64,000 nucleotides of DNA from Sphaerisporangium perillae (GTDB taxonomy: Bacteria > Actinomycetota > Actinomycetes > Streptosporangiales > Streptosporangiaceae), in assembly GCF_023276435.1 (NCBI RefSeq), contig NZ_JALLPO010000011.1, positions 124,001 to 188,000 of the forward strand. Direction: 5' to 3'. The first letter of the stretch is position 1; the number at the start of each line of letters is the position of its first letter. Made by a program: the position numbers and the translations under genes. The notes below the pieces were generated by a model, which worked only from the letters and a program-made list of their open reading frames with translations, did no database searches and was not told the DNA's origin. Below, piece after piece: positions 26,179 to 34,869 of the stretch.

Positions 26179-26211
26179 TGGCCCGCACCCGCGAGGGATG
26201 CGGGCCATTTT
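26179..26211 (+). terminator. Rho-independent terminator after rplS
   Basis: Perfect 9-bp arms TGGCCCGCA and TGCGGGCCA around an 11-nt loop, followed directly by TTTT. The clearest intrinsic terminator in the window. Confidence 0.85.
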
Positions 26212-26325
26212 GCTGAAATCCCGTAGGGCCAGGCCTCCGGCGGCCCCCAAAGGGCACCGGACCTGCGGCCCGGCGGCCGCGTGCCGGGCGCCGGGTCCCC
26301 GAGACACCGAGATCCTCTTGGTGTC

Positions 26326-26359
26326 GAGTTTCTTTGGACGCGGAGTTTCTTTGGACGCG
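26326..26359 (+). repeat. 17-bp tandem repeat upstream of lepB
   Basis: GAGTTTCTTTGGACGCG occurs twice head to tail (26326-26342, 26343-26359), in the 247-nt gap between rplS and the first signal peptidase. Possibly part of the promoter region; function unknown. Confidence 0.7.
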
Positions 26360-26397
26360 ATGCCGAGTCGGCGACCCACCGTGGAGCATGCATCATT

Positions 26398-26403
26398 TAG
26401 GCT
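26398..26403 (+). promoter_or_regulatory. -10-like TAGGCT suggesting a leaderless signal peptidase transcript
   Basis: TAGGCT ends eight bases before ATG 26412, and there is no Shine-Dalgarno sequence. In actinomycetes this spacing usually means transcription begins at the start codon. The -35 region is not clear. Confidence 0.4.
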
Positions 26404-26411
26404 CGACAGCG

Positions 26412-27290
26412 ATGACTAGCGATGGCCAGGGGGCCGGCGGTCCGCGCCGTCCCGTCGAGGACGAGGTAGACGTGGTCGCGGAAGACACCAAGCCGACAGC
26501 CAAGAGCGGCAAGGAGAAAAAGGGCTCGTTCTGGCGTGAGCTCCCGGTCCTGGTGGTGGTCGCGCTGGTCCTGGCGCTCATCATCAAGAGCTTCGTGATC
26601 CAGGCGTTCTACATCCCGTCGGAGTCCATGGAGAACACCCTGCTGGTCAACGACAGGGTGCTGGTCAACAAGCTCGTGTACCACACCCGCGACATCGAGC
26701 GCGGAGACATCGTGGTGTTCTCCGGGGTCGACTCCTGGGCCAGCGAGGTCGAGGTACCCGACCCCTCCAACCCGGTCGCCGGCTTCTTCCGCTGGGTCGG
26801 CACGGCCTTCGGCGTGGTCCCCGGCGAGAAGGACTACATCAAGCGGGTCATCGGCCTCCCCGGTGACACGGTGAAGTGCTGCGACTCCAAGGGACGCGTC
26901 ACGGTCAACGGTGTGCCCATCGACGAGAAGGCCTACCTGTATCCCGACGACCAGCCGTCGCAGAAATTCTTCGAGATCAAGGTCGAGAAGGACCGCCTGT
27001 GGGTCATGGGCGACCACCGCTCCGTCTCGCTCGACTCCCGCTCCCACCAGGGTGATCCCGGTGGCGGCGCCATTCCCAAGGACAAGGTCGTCGGACGGGC
27101 GTTCGTCATCGTGTGGCCGTTCTCCCGGGCGACGACGCTGCCGATCCCGGACACCTTCAACCAGGCCGCCCTGAAGACCGTCGCCCTGGCCGGTGACGCC
27201 TCGCCGCTGCTGCTCGGCTTCGCCGGGGCGTTCCCCCTGATGGCGCTGCGCCGCCGCTGGATCGTCAGAGCACGCGGGCGTACCGGCTGA
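26412..27290 (+). CDS. lepB: Type I signal peptidase (first)
   Basis: 292 residues. Charged cytosolic N-terminus, one membrane span (about 43-62), then the catalytic serine in IPSESMENTL (Ser72) and the lysine in KDYIKRVIGLPGD, plus the GDHRSVSLDSR box; a second hydrophobic segment lies near the C-terminus. Cleaves Sec/Tat signal peptides on the outer face of the membrane. ATG 26412 chosen over an upstream ATG-less frame; see the leaderless promoter candidate. Paired signal peptidases between rplS and rnhB are normal in actinomycetes. Confidence 0.93.
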   Translation: MTSDGQGAGGPRRPVEDEVDVVAEDTKPTAKSGKEKKGSFWRELPVLVVVALVLALIIKSFVIQAFYIPSESMENTLLVNDRVLVNKLVYHTRDIERGDIVVFSGVDSWASEVEVPDPSNPVAGFFRWVGTAFGVVPGEKDYIKRVIGLPGDTVKCCDSKGRVTVNGVPIDEKAYLYPDDQPSQKFFEIKVEKDRLWVMGDHRSVSLDSRSHQGDPGGGAIPKDKVVGRAFVIVWPFSRATTLPIPDTFNQAALKTVALAGDASPLLLGFAGAFPLMALRRRWIVRARGRTG

Positions 27291-27405
27291 CCGCACGCCC
27301 CCGGCCTCCGGGCCGCCGGGCTCGCACTCCCGACCGTCACTTCCCCCGACCAGACGAAGGAGACGGGGCCGTCCTCCCCTGGCCGATGCCCGGGGGTGCC
27401 CCGCG

Positions 27406-28296
27406 ATGCCGATGAGCGTCACAGAGGAGAAGCCGGAGCCGCAGAACCCGGCTTCCGCAGCAGCACAGAACGCCGAGCCCTCGAACCCCGCCGTCCACCC
27501 GGGCGCCGGCGTCGCTGACGCGAGCGCCAGGGACGACGGCGGCTCGGACTCCGGCGGTCCGGACAGCGGCAGTTCGGACGCCCGCGGTCCGGACAGCGGC
27601 GGCTCCGACGCCGGCGGCTCCGAGGCCGGCGGCTCCGACGCCGACCGCTCGGATACCAAGAGCTCGGACACCGACCGGCCGGACACTGACGGTGCGGCCA
27701 CCGGCTCCCCGGACACGGGCTCCCCGGACACCGCTCCCGGGAAGAAGAAGTCCGGCTGGCGGGAGACGATCCTGCTCGTGGCCGCCGGGGTCGTCGCCGC
27801 GCTGCTGGTGCGCCTGTTCGTCCTGGACTCATTCTGGATCCCGTCGGAGTCCATGGAGGACACCCTGCTCATCAACGACAGGGTGATCGTCAATCGGCTC
27901 ACGGGGGACATCGGGCGCGGCGAGGTCGTCGTCTTCAAGGGCTGGGACGGCACCACCACCATCAAGCGGGTCATCGGCGTGGGCGGCGACCGCGTGAAGT
28001 GCTGTGACGCCAAGGGCCGCGTGTCGGTCAACGGCGTCCCGCTCGACGAGGGGGCCTATCTCAACCCTCAGGACTTCCCCTCGCAGGACAAGTTCGACGT
28101 CACCGTGCCGGAAGGGCGGCTGTGGCTGATGGGCGACCATCGCGCCGCGTCAGAGGACTCCCGCGCGTTCAAGAGCGACAAGTACCACGGCACGATCTCC
28201 GCCGACGAGGTGATCGGCAGAGCGTTCGCGCTCTACTGGCCACTGTCGCGGATCGCCACACTGCCGGTGCCAGAGACGTTCTCAAAGGTGCGATAA
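27406..28296 (+). CDS. lepB: Type I signal peptidase (second) with long acidic tail
   Basis: 296 residues. The first 110 are a low-complexity Ser/Asp/Gly tail (SDAGGSEAGGSDADRSD-like), then one membrane span (about 122-140), the catalytic serine in IPSESMEDTL and the lysine in TIKRVIGVGGD, and GDHRAASEDSR. No C-terminal membrane segment. Start ATG 27406 or 27412. The paralogue lacks the tail, so the two enzymes may differ in localisation or partners. Confidence 0.92.
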   Translation: MPMSVTEEKPEPQNPASAAAQNAEPSNPAVHPGAGVADASARDDGGSDSGGPDSGSSDARGPDSGGSDAGGSEAGGSDADRSDTKSSDTDRPDTDGAATGSPDTGSPDTAPGKKKSGWRETILLVAAGVVAALLVRLFVLDSFWIPSESMEDTLLINDRVIVNRLTGDIGRGEVVVFKGWDGTTTIKRVIGVGGDRVKCCDAKGRVSVNGVPLDEGAYLNPQDFPSQDKFDVTVPEGRLWLMGDHRAASEDSRAFKSDKYHGTISADEVIGRAFALYWPLSRIATLPVPETFSKVR

Positions 28297-28426
28297 CGTA
28301 CCCTTCCGCTCGAGAGGGGCGTAGGCTGGTGGCCATGGTCGCGCTCGCATCGCCGTTGATCGGCCAGAGGGCTCGACTCTCCCGCAGGTCCGTTCCCTCG
28401 CGGCGGGGCGCCGAGCCGTCTGCCTC

Positions 28427-29122
28427 ATGACTGTTCTCTTCCGCCCGCGCCCCAGCGTCATCCGGCGGGACTCGGGGCTCTACGGGTACGAGCGCGCGCT
28501 CGCGCGGCGCGGACTGTCCCCGGTCGCCGGGGTCGACGAGGCGGGCCGCGGAGCCTGCGCGGGCCCGCTCGTGGTGGCCGCCGTCGTCCTGCGCTCGGAG
28601 ATCGACGGCCTGGCCGACTCCAAGCTGCTCACCCCGGCCAGGCGAGAAGTGCTCCACGACCGCATCCTCGCCACGGCGCGTGCGGTGAGCGTCGTGGTGA
28701 TACCGCCCGATGAGATCGACGCGCGTGGCCTGCACAAGTGCAACATCGCGGGGATGCGGCGGGCCGTCGCCGGTCTCGGGTGCGATCTCGGGTACGTTCT
28801 GATCGACGGGTTCCCGGTGCCCGGCCTGCCCGCGCCGTCATTGGCCGTGTGGAAGGGCGACCAGGTCTCGGCGTGTGTGGCGGCCGCGTCCATCGTCGCC
28901 AAGGTGAGCAGGGACCGAATGATGATCTCGCTGGACGACCGGTATCCCCAGTACGGCTTCGCCGAGCACAAGGGGTACGTCACGGCCGGCCACCGGCGGG
29001 CTCTGGCGGCTCACGGCCCAAGTCCACATCATCGGTTCTCCTTTGTGACGGTGAACTCGGTGGTGCGGTCAGGACCGGGCACTGAGATAGGCGAGAATGG
29101 ACTGGGGGCCGGTGTCGCCTGA
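28427..29122 (+). CDS. rnhB: Ribonuclease HII
   Basis: 231 residues. Catalytic DEAGRG motif (Asp37, Glu38) and the further aspartates in VLIDGFPVPG and SRDRMM. Removes ribonucleotides misincorporated in DNA. ATG 28427; the 130-nt gap after lepB contains a TAGGCT hexamer at about 28322 that could serve as -10. Confidence 0.95.
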   Translation: MTVLFRPRPSVIRRDSGLYGYERALARRGLSPVAGVDEAGRGACAGPLVVAAVVLRSEIDGLADSKLLTPARREVLHDRILATARAVSVVVIPPDEIDARGLHKCNIAGMRRAVAGLGCDLGYVLIDGFPVPGLPAPSLAVWKGDQVSACVAAASIVAKVSRDRMMISLDDRYPQYGFAEHKGYVTAGHRRALAAHGPSPHHRFSFVTVNSVVRSGPGTEIGENGLGAGVA

Positions 29123-29161
29123 TGGGTGGCGCCGGGGGAGGAAGGGAAGGGGAGGACCGGG

Positions 29162-29485
29162 ATGAGCGCAGAGGATCTCGAGAAATACGAGACCGAGATG
29201 GAGTTGCAGCTCTACCGGGAGTACCGCGACGTGGTGGGCTTGTTCACCTATGTCGTTGAGACCGAGCGGCGCTTCTACCTGACCAACTCCGTCGATCTCG
29301 ACGTGCGCACGGCCGAGAACGGCGATGTGTTCTTCGACGTCAAGATGCAGGACGCCTGGGTCTGGGACATGTACCGGCCTGCGAGGTTCGTCAAGAACGT
29401 CCGCGTGGTCACCTTCAAGGACGTCAACGTCGAAGAACTGGCCAAACCAGACCTCGAGATGCCCAAGGAAGGCTTCTCCAGCTAA
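29162..29485 (+). CDS. DUF2469 family protein
   Basis: 107 residues, acidic, beginning MSAEDLEKYETEMELQLYREYRDVVGLF. The family is widely conserved in Actinobacteria between rnhB and yraN; its function is unknown. ATG 29162 is 39 nt after rnhB and behind GGGGAGGACCGGG; twelve upstream in-frame codons are unlikely to be translated. Confidence 0.92.
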   Translation: MSAEDLEKYETEMELQLYREYRDVVGLFTYVVETERRFYLTNSVDLDVRTAENGDVFFDVKMQDAWVWDMYRPARFVKNVRVVTFKDVNVEELAKPDLEMPKEGFSS

Positions 29486-30392
29486 CCCGCCCCCCTAGGG
29501 CCGAGCCCCTTCCGCCTGGCAACACACGTCCCACCGCGGCCCTCCCACCTGGCAACAGCCGCGCACGCGCCCGGCCACACACGCGTCCTACTGTGGCTCT
29601 CCCACCTGGCAACAGCCGCGCATGCGCCCGGCCGCACACACGGGGACCGCGCCTCAGGCACGGCCGTCCACGCCCACCCCTCTTGCCCCTGCCGTGACGC
29701 CGCCCTCGGGCCGCGACGGCCTGTGGTCCCTCTTCCCCTGGTCTGATACATGCTCTCCGGGCGCCGCGGCGGCGAGGAGTGGTACGGCGATGCCGGCGCC
29801 TTCGTACGGCGGCCGCCTGGTGCGGCCGTGCCGCGATGGACCTGTGGTCGTCTTCCCTGGTGTGACGCTTGCCCTGTGGTCTGGTGTGATGCTTGCCCTC
29901 TGGTGGCCCGCGACGGCGAGGAGCGCTCCGCCGCCCCGCCTCCCGTACGGCGGCCGCTTCCCTGGTCTGATGCTTGCTCGCTGGGCGCCGCGGCGGCGAG
30001 GAGCGGTACGGCGATGCCGGCGCCTTCGTACGGCGGGTGACCTGGGAGCGTCGGCGGGCGGTACGTCCTCCGGGTTCGGGCTCGGTGGTTTGTCCACAGG
30101 GCGGGAGTGCTGCGGTCGGCTGTCTCTGTGGAGGACCGCCCCAGGGGGAGGCTTCGCAATCGCTGTGCATAACGGATGAATCCCGGTAATCCCCGACAGG
30201 TGTGGCCCTTGGCGCGGGTGGACGGTGGCCGTCGGGCCGCCGACTCAAGGGATATCCCGGGCATTCGGCCGGCGCAGTGCCAGGACGCAGATCCCCAGAC
30301 GGGCGGCCTCCGCTTTTCGTTGTCCACAGAACGCGGTTCTGCCGCGTACGGGCGGTGTGACATGCGCGAAGGTCGGGGCCGGAGGTGGTCCC
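29486..30392. repeat. Repeat-rich 0.9-kb gap between DUF2469 and yraN, no convincing gene
   Basis: Open frames exist on both strands but look like repeats, not proteins. Visible units: a 42-bp sequence containing CACCTGGCAACAGCCGCGCA at 29542-29583 and again at 29599-29640 (period 57), with a partial third copy at about 29513; and a 77-bp unit at 29735-29812 and 29960-30036, both ending GCCTTCGTACGGCGG. Short GCTTGCCCTSTGG echoes lie between. Possibly decayed sequence or a REP-like array. Confidence 0.65.
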
Positions 30393-30746
30393 ATGGCCGC
30401 GATACACGAGCTTGGAAGGCACGGCGAGCAGCTCGCCGTCGATTACCTGCGGGCGGCAGGTCTGAAGATCCTGGAGCGCAACTGGTGCTGCTCTGAGGGG
30501 GAGATCGACATTCTGGCCCGTGAGGGGCCGGTTCTCGTGGTCGTGGAGGTCAAGACCCGCTCGGGTCGTAGCCATGGCTCCGCGTTCGAGGCGGTGACCA
30601 CGGCAAAGGTCGCCCGGCTCCGCACTCTGGCGGCCAGATGGCTGAGCGGCCAGTCGGAGTGGTTCTCCTCCATCCGCATCGATGTCGTAGCGCTTGAACG
30701 GTTCGCCGGGGAGTTCTCGATCCGCCACGATCGGGGGGTGTCGTAG
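30393..30746 (+). CDS. YraN / UPF0102 endonuclease-like protein
   Basis: 117 residues with the restriction-endonuclease-like core GEIDILAREGPVLVVVEVKTR. The acidic and lysine residues of the PD-(D/E)xK type fold are present. Exact role unknown; often linked to comM. ATG 30393 has GGAGGTGGTCCC in front; the longer frame starts in the repeat region. Its stop abuts the comM start. Confidence 0.92.
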   Translation: MAAIHELGRHGEQLAVDYLRAAGLKILERNWCCSEGEIDILAREGPVLVVVEVKTRSGRSHGSAFEAVTTAKVARLRTLAARWLSGQSEWFSSIRIDVVALERFAGEFSIRHDRGVS

Positions 30747-32294
30747 ATGGCGGTCGCACGCACGCGATGCGTCGCGCTGGTGGGCGTCAGCGGCCACGTC
30801 GTCGAGGTCGAGGCCGACGTGGGGCATGGCATCGCGGGCGTCCACCTGATCGGCATGCTCGACACCGCGCTGAGCGAGGCGCGTGACCGCGTGCGTTCGG
30901 CGATCATCAACAGCAGGTATCCCTGGCCGGACGCGAGGGTCACCATAAGCCTGTTCCCGGCGAGCCTCCCCAAACGGGGGAGCCTGTTCGATTTAGCCAT
31001 TGCCGTGGCGGTGATCGGGGCCGCCGGGCTCGTTCCGAAGCAGCGCATCTCGCCGCCATTCTTCCTGGGAGAGCTCGGGCTCGACGGCTCGGTCAGGCCC
31101 GTACGCGGCGTCCTCCCGGCGGTGATGGCGGCCGTGGAGGCCGGCGCCGAGTGTGTGGTGGTCCCGATGGCCAACGCCGCCGAAGCGTCCCTGGTGCCCG
31201 GGGTGACGGTGGTTCCGGTGCGCACGCTGGCCGAGCTGATCGAGGACCTGCGAAGCGATGATGCCGCACAACTGCCGACCATGTCCGAGGCGGACGAGCC
31301 ATCCTCGCGGACGGGTCCTGACGCACCCGAAGGCCGATCACTCGACCTGGCGGATGTCGCCGGCCAGGCCATGGCCCGCAGGGCGCTGGAGGTCTGCGCC
31401 GCGGGCGGCCACAATCTGTGGATGCTCGGCCAGCCCGGCACGGGCAAGACCATGCTCGCCGAACGCCTGCCCACCCTGCTGCCGCCTCTCGACCGCGACC
31501 AGGCTCTCGAGGTCACGGCCATCCATTCGGTGGCGGGCACCCTGCCGCCCGGGCGCCCGCTGTTGGAGCACCCGCCCTTCATGGCGCCGCACCATACGGC
31601 CACCATCGCGGCGATCGTCGGAGGCGGCAGCGGTGTGATCCGGCCGGGTGCCGTCTCCCTGGCCCACAGGGGGGTTCTCTTCCTCGACGAGGCTCCCGAG
31701 TTCCCGGCACGCGTCCTCGACTCGCTTCGGCAGCCCCTTGAGTCAGGGCAGGTCACCGTCGCACGGGCGGCGGGCACCCTCACGTTTCCGGCGCGATTCA
31801 TGCTGGTGCTCGCGGCCAACCCCTGCCCCTGCGCCCAGCCGTCGACTCCCGAGAGCCCGTGCCAGTGCACGCCTCACCAGCGGCGACGCTATCTCGCCCG
31901 TCTCTCCGGGCCGCTCGTCGATCGCATCGACGTCAAAGTGCGGCTCACGCGTTCGACCCGGCGCGAGTTGCTGTCCGACCGCCAGTTCATCGAGCCGAGC
32001 GCTGTCGTGGCCGAGCGCGTGTCGCTCGCCCGTGAGCGCACGCTCAAGCGGCTCGCCGGCACGCCGTGGAGGTGCAACGCCGAGATCCCTACTGGGGCTC
32101 TCCACGGCGAATACCGGCTCTGTCCGTCGGCGATGTCACCCCTCTACCGGTGCCTGGACACCGGAGAGCTGAGCGCCCGCGGTCTCGACCGGATCATCCG
32201 GTTGTCGTGGACATTGGCCGACCTCATCGGCAAGGACAGACCCGACCTAGCGGAGACCAACGCCGCCCTCGGCCTATGGCTCGGCGCCGACTGA
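30747..32294 (+). CDS. YifB/ComM AAA+ Mg-chelatase-like ATPase
   Basis: 515 residues. N-terminal Lon-substrate-like domain, then AAA+ domain with Walker A GQPGTGKTM, Walker B GVLFLDEAPEF, and the zinc-finger-like cysteine stretch NPCPCAQPSTPESPCQC characteristic of ComM. Related ComM helicases promote branch migration of integrated DNA in natural transformation. Directly after yraN without a gap. dprA follows after an inserted structured element. Confidence 0.94.
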   Translation: MAVARTRCVALVGVSGHVVEVEADVGHGIAGVHLIGMLDTALSEARDRVRSAIINSRYPWPDARVTISLFPASLPKRGSLFDLAIAVAVIGAAGLVPKQRISPPFFLGELGLDGSVRPVRGVLPAVMAAVEAGAECVVVPMANAAEASLVPGVTVVPVRTLAELIEDLRSDDAAQLPTMSEADEPSSRTGPDAPEGRSLDLADVAGQAMARRALEVCAAGGHNLWMLGQPGTGKTMLAERLPTLLPPLDRDQALEVTAIHSVAGTLPPGRPLLEHPPFMAPHHTATIAAIVGGGSGVIRPGAVSLAHRGVLFLDEAPEFPARVLDSLRQPLESGQVTVARAAGTLTFPARFMLVLAANPCPCAQPSTPESPCQCTPHQRRRYLARLSGPLVDRIDVKVRLTRSTRRELLSDRQFIEPSAVVAERVSLARERTLKRLAGTPWRCNAEIPTGALHGEYRLCPSAMSPLYRCLDTGELSARGLDRIIRLSWTLADLIGKDRPDLAETNAALGLWLGAD

Positions 32295-32353
32295 ACCCCG
32301 CACAAGCGTTCCGACCTGAAGAGCCCCTGATCCACATGTCCTCAAGGAGAACC

Positions 32354-32612
32354 TTGACCTCCTCCTTTCTGAAGGAAGGGCTTCCACGGTCACCGTTGAT
32401 CTTTCTGCCTCACCGCGGGTCTGCCCGCAAGAGAGGACTCTCTTGAGGCCTTACACCAGCTCCACAGGCGTTTCACCTACCCGCCGGCGCGGAGGCCAGG
32501 ACACCAGTCACGCCGCGTGCGGCGACTTGGTCATCGCCACCGCTGGACACGGCACCAAACTCCGCGGCACCGCGCCGTGCTTCCTCTCCCGTTCGAAAAC
32601 GGGAGTCTCCAC
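32354..32612 (-). mobile_element. IS200/IS605-type end (omega-RNA-like) structured element without transposase
   Basis: Starts with TTGAC followed by CCTCC, a hairpin (arms CCTTTC/GGAAGG, loop TGAA, 32364-32379) and GCTTCCACGG, the arrangement seen at ends of TnpB-type IS200/IS605 elements, read on the minus strand. Next comes a three-way-junction shape: GCCTCA (32407-32412) with TGAGGC (32444-32449), enclosing GCGGG/CCCGC and AGAGA/TCTCT. A second hairpin with perfect 8-bp arms CTCCCGTT/AACGGGAG (32586-32605) again followed by TCTCCACG closes it. No tnpA or tnpB. It could be a remnant, a palindrome-associated MITE, or an independent guide-type RNA. Family assignment is from recalled patterns. 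Confidence 0.42.
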
Positions 32613-32627
32613 GTTCAAGGAGATTCG

Positions 32628-33956
32628 ATGAATGGCATGCGAACCGATGCCGGCACTCGCATCGGCTTCGCCGTCGCCGCTGCTGACGCCGGCGCCGACG
32701 GCCTCGGAGCCGACGGCGATCTTCAAAGTGGCACCGCCACCAGGCAGGTCGTCGAGTCGCTGGATCCGGGGCGGCGGCGTGGTTCTCGGCGTGATGCCGG
32801 GCGGTTGGCCAGGGTCACGCTGATGCGGGTCGCGGACGCCGGAGACGGAGTGATGGGGAGGCTGGTCACCGAGTACGGGCCCGAGGGAGCGCTCGGCCAG
32901 GTGCGGCGAGGTCGGCTCGATCCCGGGTTCGTCGAGGAGCTGAGCTCCAAGAAGAACCGCGCTCCTGATCTCGACCGCCGGCTGAGTGCATGGCGAGCCC
33001 GGCTGCCGGGGGCAGACCCGGTAGCGGACCTGACCGAGGGAGAACGAATGCGGGCCCGCCTCATCGTGCCGGGTGATCTTGAGTGGCCCACCCAACTCGA
33101 CGATCTCGGGCCTGACCGCCCGTTGGGACTATGGCTTCACGGGGACGCCGATCTCCGTTTCTCCTGCCTCCGTTCGGTGGCGGTGGTCGGATCCCGTGCG
33201 GCCACGCCGTACGGGGGCCACGTCGCGGCAGAGTTCGGCGCCGGCCTCGCCGAAGGCGGATGGACCGTCATCTCGGGTGGTGCGTACGGAGTGGACGCGG
33301 CGGCACACCGTGGGGCTCTCGCCGGGTCGGCGCCCACCATCGCGGTGCTGGCATGTGGCATCGACATCGCCTATCCCGCCGGCAACCACGACCTGTTCGC
33401 GGCCATCCGGAGGAACGGCGTGATCGTGAGCGAGTGTCCCCTCGCCGTCAGACCGACGCGACCGCGATTCCTCGTCCGCAACCGGGTGATCGCCGCGCTG
33501 TCTCGCGGCACCGTGGTCGTGGAGGCGGCCCTGCGCAGCGGCGCTCTCAACACCGCCTCCCACGCGGTCGCCCTGCGCCGGCATCTTGCCGCCGTTCCGG
33601 GCCCAGTGACTTCGGAGAACTCCGCCGGATGTCACCGGCTCATCAGAAGGGCGGAGGCCGTCTGCGTCACCTCAGTCCGAGACGTGATCGAGTTGGTGGG
33701 GGCGATGGGGGACGATCTGGCGCCCGAACCGAGAGGGCCGGTGCTACCCCGGGACGCGCTCGACGACGAGACCCGCAGCGTCCTGGAGGCGGTTCCGGCG
33801 CGGATCGGCACCGGGCCGGCGACCATCGCCGTGGCGGCGGGAGTGGATCTCATGACGGTCCTGCGCTGCCTCGGTGCTCTGGCCGCGGCCGGGTACGTCG
33901 AACGCGTCGATCGAGGCTGGCGCCTCCGATCGAAAAGATCAGGCCAAGTACTCTGA
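32628..33956 (+). CDS. dprA: DNA processing protein DprA
   Basis: 442 residues with the Rossmann-like DprA/Smf core (VAVVGSRAATPYGGHVA, VISGGAYGVDAAAHRGAL, FLVRNRVIAALS) and a C-terminal winged helix. DprA loads RecA on incoming single-stranded DNA. ATG 32628 has AAGGAG upstream, but that ribosome site abuts the structured element, and the first 60 residues are of poor family fit, so a later start is possible. The usual comM-dprA adjacency is interrupted by that element. Confidence 0.9.
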   Translation: MNGMRTDAGTRIGFAVAAADAGADGLGADGDLQSGTATRQVVESLDPGRRRGSRRDAGRLARVTLMRVADAGDGVMGRLVTEYGPEGALGQVRRGRLDPGFVEELSSKKNRAPDLDRRLSAWRARLPGADPVADLTEGERMRARLIVPGDLEWPTQLDDLGPDRPLGLWLHGDADLRFSCLRSVAVVGSRAATPYGGHVAAEFGAGLAEGGWTVISGGAYGVDAAAHRGALAGSAPTIAVLACGIDIAYPAGNHDLFAAIRRNGVIVSECPLAVRPTRPRFLVRNRVIAALSRGTVVVEAALRSGALNTASHAVALRRHLAAVPGPVTSENSAGCHRLIRRAEAVCVTSVRDVIELVGAMGDDLAPEPRGPVLPRDALDDETRSVLEAVPARIGTGPATIAVAAGVDLMTVLRCLGALAAAGYVERVDRGWRLRSKRSGQVL

Positions 33957-34156
33957 TCCTCGCGCTCGCCTCGTGGCCCGCACATCCGGGCCGGAGGACA
34001 GGGCACGTTGTCCAGTTGGCCTGCCTATCGGCGGCCGCGTGGCCTGCCTTGCCTTCATGGACAGTCTCATTGAAGACTCACAGCTTTGATCATCATGGAT
34101 TGGTCGATCAACGACGGCGACCGATCCCATCGATGAGGCGGCGTCGAAGACCCAGG

Positions 34157-34543
34157 TCAGGCCCTCTCGTTGTCGTAGCGCTCCCGCGCGGCCCGGATGT
34201 CGTTGCGGTGCTCGACGGCCCACCGGTCCAGGGCGGTCAGGGGCACGAGCAGCGTGCGGCCGAGTTCGGTCAGCTCGTACTCGACTCGTGGCGGTACGGT
34301 CGCGTGCGCCGTTCGTTCGACCAGGCCGTCGCGTACCAGCGCGCGCAACGTGAGGGTGAGCATCCTCTGGCTGATGCCGTCGATAGATCGGTGGAGCTCG
34401 CTGAAGCGGTGTGTGCGCTGACCAAGCAGGACCACGATCAGGACGCTCCACTTGTCGCCGACCCTGTCGAGGACTTCGCGCACTGGGCAGTCGGACCCCA
34501 TGGTCAGGACAGGGTCAGGCACATCGGTGTTCGCAACCGACAT
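34157..34543 (-). CDS. HxlR family transcriptional regulator
   Basis: 128 residues. Winged-helix HxlR pattern: CPVREVLDRVGDKWSVLIV, FSELHRSIDGISQRMLT, GLVERTAHATVPPRVEYELTELG. The lone cysteine in SDCPVR is the redox or electrophile-sensing residue in related regulators. ATG 34543 follows AAGGAGG. Divergent from the FrnE-like oxidoreductase gene, which it likely controls. Confidence 0.88.
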   Translation of the reverse strand: MSVANTDVPDPVLTMGSDCPVREVLDRVGDKWSVLIVVLLGQRTHRFSELHRSIDGISQRMLTLTLRALVRDGLVERTAHATVPPRVEYELTELGRTLLVPLTALDRWAVEHRNDIRAARERYDNERA

Positions 34544-34869
34544 CGAGGTGCCTCCTTCCGTCATCCTCATATAGTTATGCATAATAGGGTAACGCACAAT
34601 AAGTAACTAAGGTAGGCGATGGACGTACTCACGGCCGAGGAAGCGGCGCTCCCCTCGGAGCCCCGGCTCCCGGTGCAGCCTCACACCCGGCAGCAACTCC
34701 GGACAGGGCCCCCGCTCCAGGCCGAGTCCCAGACCTTGACTCGGTCCTCGGCCACGGCTTCGGAGCCGGCTCAAGCCCAGGTTCCGGTTCTGACTCAGGT
34801 CGAGCCGGGCGGGGGACGCCCCTCCGGGCATCTGGGACTCATCGTGCTCGGGTCCGGTGAGGCGCCTGT

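Noticed and set aside
29424-30845. 473-codon minus-strand open frame between DUF2469 and comM
   Set aside because: Low-complexity repeats translated; extends into two real genes on the other strand.
32586-32605. tRNA T-arm-like GTTCGA hairpin
   Set aside because: No acceptor, D or anticodon arms around it; better explained as part of the IS605-end-like element.
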